A stretch of DNA of 64,000 nt from Oxyruncus cristatus (Eukaryota; Chordata; Aves; Passeriformes; Cotingidae). Positions 51,201 through 60,200 of this stretch are shown here, piece after piece (the stretch's first letter is position 1; the number at the start of each line of letters is the position of its first letter). The notes beneath the pieces are model-generated. The model was given only the letters and a program-made list of their open reading frames with translations, did no database searches and had not been told where the DNA came from. The stretch spans positions 619,111-683,110 of the forward strand of contig VXAY01005262.1 of the NCBI GenBank assembly GCA_013399855.1, written 5' to 3'. The position numbers and the translations under genes were made by a program.

Positions 51201-54200
51201 ATCACTTCAAAGAAGTTATGGTTGGCTTGATGTATCCACCTGCCTCCTACGATGCCCATGAGCTCTGGCATGCCTTGAAGGTAGTTGTCAAATTCAGAAT
51301 TGCTTAGAGTTGCAGTCAGTAACTAGAGTACTGAACATATGTTAAATTTGGTTTTTTGACATTTAACTGGTTGATAAACTGCTGGAAGTTAGTACACTGG
51401 AGTAGTATACTACCACATAGTATACCAGGTCATCAGAAATACAGTGCTATATGAAGTTTATTCATCGGTATGCTAAAACCAGCAGATATAATATCCTTGT
51501 AATGTAACAAATATAACCCATTTAACATTTAACAGAAATAATATCCTTGTAATGTAATAAATATAACCCATTTAACACCCATGGTAAACTCAGGAAATTA
51601 AGAAATATTTATAGAGGGAAATGTAAGGCCCTGTTCCTGCAAGCCTCTATGTATGTTACAAATCAAAATTATTTGCACACCCAGTGCCATACACTAAGAG
51701 TCCACCTCTGAAAAGACCAATACTTCTTTAGCAGAACATGTCTTTGCATGAACATTTACAAATTACCCTGTGACAAAGCAATGATCACTCCACTCAAACT
51801 GAACTGATTGCCCATTTTGAAGAAAATCTTTCATTTTCTTCCCAGGATCTGAGACTGTGCTCCTTACACAACTGAAGCTTCGAAACAAACAAAAATGTAT
51901 TTTCACGTATCACGTAGTAAAGGTGAAATTCATTGTGGAGGCTAAAAGCCCAAATCAGTTAAGGACTTCAATAATCTCTTTGAAAACAGGTTCACTGTTG
52001 GCTATTGAAAATAATAATCCTTCTCAGGAAATTCTTGAATTGTCCATTCCTGAAAGATAGGAAGCTATATCAGAGTTCAACACGTTTTGTTTTGGGTTTT
52101 TTTCTTTTCATGAATATTTGCTACTGTCCACTGTCACAAATAAGACACAGGTTATACGACTTTGAGCAAGATAATCTATCTTGACAATTTTGAGACTCCC
52201 CTCAAAAAAAGAAAATATTAACACTTCTTCAGACACTTAAATAAATGCACTTTTTAAAGATACTGATATGTTTTTATTACAGTTGGTATTAAAATAATTG
52301 TAAAATATCTTTGGTAACAACAGAATCATGTCCTTTATTAACATTATTGACAAGATTGCCAAACTTCACCTTTTTCTAAATGTGGCTCAAAGTTGAATTT
52401 TCTTATAGTACCCTATCTTGATCTGGATTTATATAGCCAAAGTAAAAAAACGGTCCATGTGTATCTATCTACAGGTTCAGGCTTGATGTCATGTATTCCC
52501 ATTATTCCAAATGCAGAATACTCACCAACACTATACACGTGCATAACAAAAGCAGCAAATGCACTGCATCTTATGTCAAGTTTATAAAATTAATTCAAAT
52601 CCTGCGTGAAACCACAGTGATTTGCAGCACTGAATGGATGGCCATGATGCTTTCCTAAGATACCAAGTTCTACAGTAGACATTTCCAGACTGTAGCATTC
52701 CTAAATAAATCAAAAAAAAAAAAAAAAANNNNNNNNNNNNNNNNNNNNAAAAAAAAAAAAAAGGAGGAAAGAAGGGAAGAAGGAGATGATAAAAGACAAA
52801 CATAACATCTGTGCTCATGTCTACTTCAGATTGCCTGAACACTTGCTGGGGAAGTATGCTTAATCTTTTCATCTGATTTCTTTCAGCAAATCTTAAGTTC
52901 TTACTGAAGCTCTAAAATTATTCCCATTATGTTTCCATCAACACTAGTCTTGCTTCATTCCTCACTTGCTAATGTACATGATGAAATTCAGATTAAGTAG
53001 AAATATACTTGGAATACAGGGTTTTACTATTAAAATGCACTCTGTACTGCTCCAGCAGAGAGTGCTATTCTTGTTACTTCTGATAAACGCAGCATTGCTT
53101 TCGTCTAAAAACTATGGTTTCTACTATACAACATCTTTTCGTATTTACTTCTTTCCACACAGGGAGTAGACACAGAAGAAAAATGCTTAATTGACATATT
53201 AGCCTCAAGATCAAACATGGAGATCTTCCAGATGAAAGAAGCCTACCTAATGCGTAATGTTTTCTAACAAGTGCACTGTAGCGGTTGTACTGTGTGTGCT
53301 CTGGAGGTATCAGCACACATGAAGGAACAGAACTACAAAAATGACTCCTCAATAGTGACTGGTTCCCTTCCTCACCTCCTCCCCTGACTATATACCAAAG
53401 GCTGAAGCAATGTGGGTGGGTGGACAGGCGAGTGGGGACAGCGGCTGAGGGCCCCCAGCAGGGCCAGGCAAAGTGCCAGCCCCATGGCCAGGTCCAGGGA
53501 GAACCTGCCCAGGTTACAGTGGAATAAACACCATAGAGAATGTACATGTATTTGAATCCTATTTATTTATCCTTTGTTTGATAATCTTCATTCATACTAT
53601 GCAGAGCATGTGCATTTTTGATTTAGATTATATGTTTTCGGTTTAACCTAGAATATAATACTGATCTTCAACAAGATATTGATTCTGAGACTTCAGGGCA
53701 CTTCAGAGATACCCTCATGAACCTTGCTCAGGTACTGTAAAAACAAGTAGTAAGATTTACATTTCTAAAAAATTCATAATGACTTTTGATACTATTTGAG
53801 AAGTCTTAAATTTTAATGTGACTGTGGTTAAAGCTAGTTCAATAGGGTAACACTTTCAAACAAGGGGGAAAATCAGATGAGGAGAGAGTAATCTTCTCAG
53901 ACTTTGGCTATCAGATGGAGGCAAAGGTTAACAGGTTATTTTATAAAGTCCCCTGATTATTCAACTACTGATCCTCTGCTCCATCTATCTCATCTCAAAA
54001 GGAGTCTACTACTTGCATGTACAAATGAGATTGTAATTTTTAAAGCTCTCTTTTCTCCATTATTAGAATATATAATCAAGTTGAAACACTATGTGAAAAT
54101 GGAGATATATCTACATTTGACTAAGAAATAAAGTATTAAAGAGATCTCTGCTTTAAATATGATATTCTTTGTGCTACTGCATATGCTAAATCACAGCATG

Positions 54201-57200
54201 TTTGCACAGAGGCAAAGTGTCACTATGACACATCAGCTTTTGCAGTTTTACAAGTTTGTGGTCATACAACAAAGTGGTCATCCTTGCCAGATCATAAGCT
54301 CCCATTCTCATTGTAGTCACTGTGCTCATTATCTTAAAAGTCTTTTGTAAACCAGAGTGAAAAATAATGACAAAGGCACCGCAAGGAAATAACAGCATGC
54401 ATATGGTATGTCTGTATTTTTATATATGTATGTCTGGGGAAAAAGTTCCTACTGAGATATGAAATAGCAGCGGGCTTCACTGAGGTACAAAGAGCAGATG
54501 TGTCAAAAGCAGAAGCTGTGAGCAGGAAATATTTTTTTCTCAGTTTTTTTCCCCTAATAATGAAAATTCTTCCTTGCTTAAAAATTAAAAGCTAGAGGGT
54601 AAGCAACCTCACTTCTCATCTTTATTAAAACCACATTTTACCCATCAAACAACCCAATAATCTGAGATTATAAATTAATAGTCCTTATTTTCTTAAACTC
54701 CAGGCATTGATAAAGAGCTCTAAAATCAGCAACTTCTTAGCTAACAAGATCTGATATTTTTCTCAAGATAAGGAAAAGCTGCAGGAAACTTCAGCTTTAC
54801 TGCTTTACTCAGTTATACTGTCTAGTTTTGAAGATTGTTAGTCAAATCACCCATGTTTGTATATGATCTTACAATTAAAATCAGTGATATTTTATTAAAA
54901 TATGTCCTTCCTAGCTCCTTTACCATGCAACTTACAGAAGATTATTCTATAGCAACATTCCGATGCATCCTTTAATGCTTTTTTCAGAAGCCCTTTGCTT
55001 TAATTTCTATTAAATCTTGGGACTGATGACACACATATCTGTCTATAGATGGAAGTAAATGTGCTCCATATATGGAGAGCAAACTATTCAATTACTCATG
55101 TTGTATTTACAGTTTTCAAGTCCAGCCTGAGGCAGATTAGAAGTTATAGTTTATAGTCCTTTTTAAAGAAATTAACAGAATTACAAATTCAGGCTGACTA
55201 ATAATCTAGTCTGAGACGAACAAAATATGATAATTTTCTACAATTTAAAACATAATTATACAAATGTTATTGGGGAAAGTGGGCATTTGACTCATGTAGA
55301 GTATTATTTATTTTATTGTTCACTTGTCTGTCTTTGTTTCCTGTGTTTTCTTGTGTATGTAACTTTATGCAGTCATTCCATCATAATTTACTTCAAGTGA
55401 TTTATCTTATTGCTAGGAATTTCACTGTGTGAAATTTTTACCACTAAATTAAAATATAAATTACAATTTTTAACAAGAAAGAGCTACATATCAGTCATGC
55501 TACAAGCTGACAGCCAATACATAATTTTAATTCTCCCTTTCACATATAAGGTAAAATACTGTAAATTTTAAACTAAATTGTTTCAGACACATATTAAGGC
55601 AGTGATTACATGAGCTTGAGATTGTTAAGAGTTCTGCAACCAAGGTTGATTTGTATACTTACAAGATGGCTACGGTTAAAAAAGCAATTCCAATAGCTGT
55701 GTGCTCTTCTCTTTTTCTAACAGCTATACAATTCAGTTCATAGTATGTTTACTAAAGAATTTATCTTGATTTGTGTAACTGAAAAGCTACTAAATGTATG
55801 GGAAAATTAGAAGTATTCTTCAGTGTTTTGTGTATAAAAGTTGTCAAACAATTTCTTAGTCTTGGTTCTTAATTTTAGACAATGATAATGAGCAAGCCAA
55901 GTTTCGACTATTTTATGAGACTGCTCCTATGATTTGCACAGGGAGAAAAAAAATTGAGAAAAGATTCTTCTGGTATTATGTATATTGATAAGAACTAATC
56001 AGTGAATGGCAAATGTTACTCTTACCCTTGTTTTCCCCTCAGAGTTACATATTATAGTGAGCAATATAATATCCATACTTCTGAAAATGGTGGTGGGATG
56101 GTGGTGGTTAGTTAAAAGCTTCTTTAAAATGGGACTAAGAATGGGATGGGTTTGTCCACTTCCCCCATTCTTCACTCTCACAAGACTGGCATTCCAGAGT
56201 TCCTCTTATTAAAGAAAATGAAGACATAACGTGACAACTTGAGAATATTTTCTACATTTGCAAATTCAACCATGGAATATACTTATGCAATCTAAAAGCC
56301 CATATATGTTATCTCAAGAAATGCAAGATAGCTTCATATAGAGATAACTTCATATTCCTACAGTGTTCAGCATTTAACTTTTGAAGAAAATGTTTTGTTT
56401 GTTTGTTTGTTTTTTCTAAGGGAACAAGGATGGAAGGATATGCAGACCCTTCTACAGCTGCTCAGGATGCAATGGTAAATATGCTCAGATGTGAACTTCT
56501 CAAACATTAAAAAAAGAAAAATAGAAACGCTGAAAAGTGATTTAGGACTGACTTAAAATATTTTGCATGTTTTTTTCCTTTTTCTGGTATACTAGATTCT
56601 ATGGGAAGCCTGTCAGCAGAAAACAGGCGAACACAAAAACATGCTGCAAATGATTCTCTGCAACAGAAGCCACCAGCAGTTGTGGATGGGTAAATCCAGC
56701 AGTTCAGCTGTTTAAACAGAGTGGAAAGGAAAAATCTGACTTGCTAATAAAGCCATGCTTTGCATACCAAGACACTCAGTGTGCAGCAGGGTATTAGCCT
56801 GAAACCTAAGTGTGAACTGTTGGAGCTCAGACTCCCACTGTTGTTAATGGGATTTTGGAAGTAATGCAGAACTGAACCTTGCCTGATGACTCCTGACAGC
56901 TGTAGACAGAACAGACAGGCACCAGGATGCCTAATAACAGAGGGAAGAATGCACGACCAAAAAAAGGCAAATGCTATGGCTGCACAGAGTTTACACATGA
57001 CACAACAGGATGAGGTGATCTTTCTCAACGACTTTTTTCATTTTCCCTAAGTAACTTTTATGAGGGGAAACACCTCAGGAGAGGCAGATGGAGTATTTTC
57101 AACAAATGTTTGCATGTGAAAACACATTGCTGTGTTGAAGTTTTTCCCTGGAAGTTTCAAAGAAGTTTTTGATGGGAGCACTTCAGTGTGCACATCCACT

Positions 57201-60200
57201 CTCCCATAATGAAAATACACACAGAAACACAAGGGCCACTTTTATTCAAAATAGAAAATAAAACATAATTGCAAATTGCATGAAATTCATGTGAGCTCAT
57301 CCAGATCTTCCACTGTAGAAAAGAAACCTATTGTATCTGTTTGGTGACAAGTCTGAGTTTTTGCTCTGCTCTGGAAAAACCATCCGGTGACAAGTTTATC
57401 ACTGTGCAGCCATCTGCACTTCTTATGTCAACTGCTAACAGTAGCTTAGAATTACTTTGCTATCATGGATCAACAAACTCATTCAGCTGGTGTTGATAGG
57501 ATTAAAATAATGTAACACACCTGCTTATGTTCTGCTCTCTTCCTGAGATTTGAGGGCTCTGCCTGTACTGTAGTCCTCCACAAGTCCTCCACAAGTTTTG
57601 TAGCAAGCAGTGAGCTGAAAATTTTCCTCCTTCCCTAAAGGAGAAAGCATGCCCTGTATATTTGTGCGTCTGGATACCCACATTATGCAGAGCGTCCGTG
57701 TCTGGACACTGCCATGTTACACATGTCACACAAGCCAGGGCTTCTTGACACAATCCGTGAATCTCTGGCCAGTTTTAGCCAAGCTGAGCAAGGAACTTGC
57801 CTTAATGACCTGACATTCTTACGTTTCATAAACAGATGTTGCTAGATAGAGAATTTATTAAAGCTTCCAGCGAAACAGAAGCTGTGGCATGCATTCATTT
57901 CATACTGCAGACTGAAGAACCCAGGTAGAGAATCCCCTGGAAACCAGGTTTCAGGCCACTCATTTAGATTGCCTTAACTGGGGAATATAAACATAATGAA
58001 ACACTGATAATAATAAGACAAAAAAATGAACTCAATAGTTATAGTACCAGGGGGAAGTATCAAACTAAAAAAAAAAGCAAATTGATCATTATTAATGAAC
58101 TAGAATAAAACAAGGTTGTTTTTTTTTCCCCTCCAAGTTTTCCAGGAGTTCCAAAATATCTCTGGGCAAGACATAGTAGATGCCATTAATGAATGTTACG
58201 ATGGATACTTTCAAGAATTACTGGTTGCAATAGGTAATGTAAAGATATTATTTTTACTAGCAGTAATCTCTTAGTAAATATCTAGTATGTTATCTCTTGT
58301 GCATCAAGAACACTGTTTTCTGGTATTTTTATTCCTTTTAATCTCCTACATTGTGCAATTTAATTTTCAGACATAATTACAGAGGACTACTTTAACTACT
58401 TTCCCATGTCTGTGTAAATCCAAAAATGTATCCATGCAGCATGACCTCCTGATTGACCAGAGATATTATCTGTTCTTTATTTTGTAACAAGTTTTGTGTG
58501 ATCAATGATAACTTCATTTTAAACTGATTGTACAAATATTAAAGAATTGGCAATGGTTTCAGGATTTTGGTGGTATGTAAACAAGTTTCAGGCTTTATGT
58601 GCCTTTGTTATTCATTTATAGAATAAGGATAATAATACTTCAACAAAGAAGTCAATTGAGTGTATTCACTGGTATTTAATAACCTTTTTGATGCAACAGC
58701 AAACATACAAATATAGTTATCTTAGTGAATATTGGTAGCTTAATTTTAAGCTGAGTCATGAACAGCCAGCTTTATAATTCAAGGAGCCCAAAACCAAAAG
58801 AAATTATTTTATAATAATTTCCTGTTTACCTCTTGCAACTCTTCTCTCCTAGTTCTCTGCATTCGTGACAAGCCTTCCTACTTTGCTTACAGGCTTTATA
58901 ATGCAATTCATGTAAGTAGACATTCTTCACACGTCATATAAAGCAGATTCTCTTTTTTGTTCGTTTGATCATTCTTAAACAAATACTTACAAATCAGTCT
59001 GTTCAATCTTTGTATGTTTTAAAACTGCTGATACCTACATAAATTTCGAAGCAGTGGAGTCTAAGCTACAGTTAGCATTTAGCAGTAAAAGGTTAAATAT
59101 TTAGATACCTTAAAACAATATCTGTCTGGTAACTTTGTCAATTTTTTTTTAACTGAAAAGATTTCTTTTCTATGGACAGTATCTCCCCCTGCTGTGCAGA
59201 ACTCAATATGCAGTTTTCCTATGACAATTTTTTGTCTCTGGAGATTTAATAAGAATTGGTAAAAATTAAATAATAAATTAGTGTTACATAAAGACAAACG
59301 GTCATAATTTCTTTTGGGGCTCCATGTAGGTTCTTTTATTTTTTGAGTAAGTGCTAATGTACTAAAATGAGTGCCAAGGAGAAATGTGGGTAAATGCAAA
59401 GAAACACAAATTCCTCCTACTAGGGAGGAATGTCACTGGAGACATTTTTTTTTGTTTTTCATTCATTAATGAAAACAATGATGCATTATGTTTTACAAAA
59501 ACAAAAGTATAATCTTTTAAGCCTAATCTTTTAAGTGTAATCTTTAGAAGATTGTCATAAGAGTTAGCCATGACTAAGCATCACCCTAAGGCAGAAATGG
59601 CAAAGACAGGAATTCCAAGCCAGAACCATCGAATAAAACTTTTGACCAACACTCCAAAAATGCCCCAGTATCCTCTGCCAGATGCTGCCACTACTGCTGT
59701 CCAATGTTTCAGCTAAAACAACAATTGTGGCAGCAAAGAACAAAGAAAAATCCTACGGACTGAAAGAAAGAAGCAATATTTTGTCTGAGTGGTCAAAAGG
59801 GGATTCTGGTACATGACATGAAAAAGGCAAGACTGCTTCTCAAATTAAAACCTCCTTTTTATTTTTAAGAAATATCACATAGATAGTTTTTCTCTATATT
59901 ATACTCAGACAAGGTATGTGATGCAGGAAGAAGTTTTTATTTATTAAGAATATCTATATTTTAATTAATATTTTACTATATTTTCTCACTGTTTTAGAGA
60001 ACACAGAAAATTCTCAAAAAAAAGCACAAGAATTTAAAATAGTGTCTGGTTTTGCAACCAAGCTATATCCAAATTAGGCCAAAAGCTTTTCATACATCAA
60101 TTTGTAACACAATATAATAAAACCCACCCAGGATTCGAATGCTTGAAATCATAGTCCATAACAATTTAATGGTTTATAAGGAAGACTTTAATCTAGTCTT

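Larger units (their letters stand above)
51281..53162 (+). other. ANXA10 intron 4 (1.9 kb, with assembly gap)
   Basis: Contains a 50-bp tandem duplication near 51488-51576 and a run of 20 N at 52729-52748 with A-rich sequence on both sides. Both flanking exons are intact. Confidence 0.85.
53254..56420 (+). other. ANXA10 introns 5 and 6 around exon 6
   Basis: Intron 5 (53254-53651, 398 bp) holds an unusually GC-rich stretch at about 53400-53530. Intron 6 (53732-56420, 2.7 kb) is AT-rich and I saw nothing in it beyond simple sequence, ending in a TTTG repeat at the acceptor. Confidence 0.75.

Noticed and set aside
53074..53547. 157-codon minus-strand open frame, the longest in the window
   Set aside because: It lies opposite ANXA10 exon 5 and its flanks, has Trp/Pro/Cys-rich composition typical of antisense GC-rich DNA, and no recognisable domain.
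58138..58145. Alternative acceptor TTTTCCAG eight bases into ANXA10 exon 9
   Set aside because: Using it would shift the reading frame and remove conserved VFQ residues.
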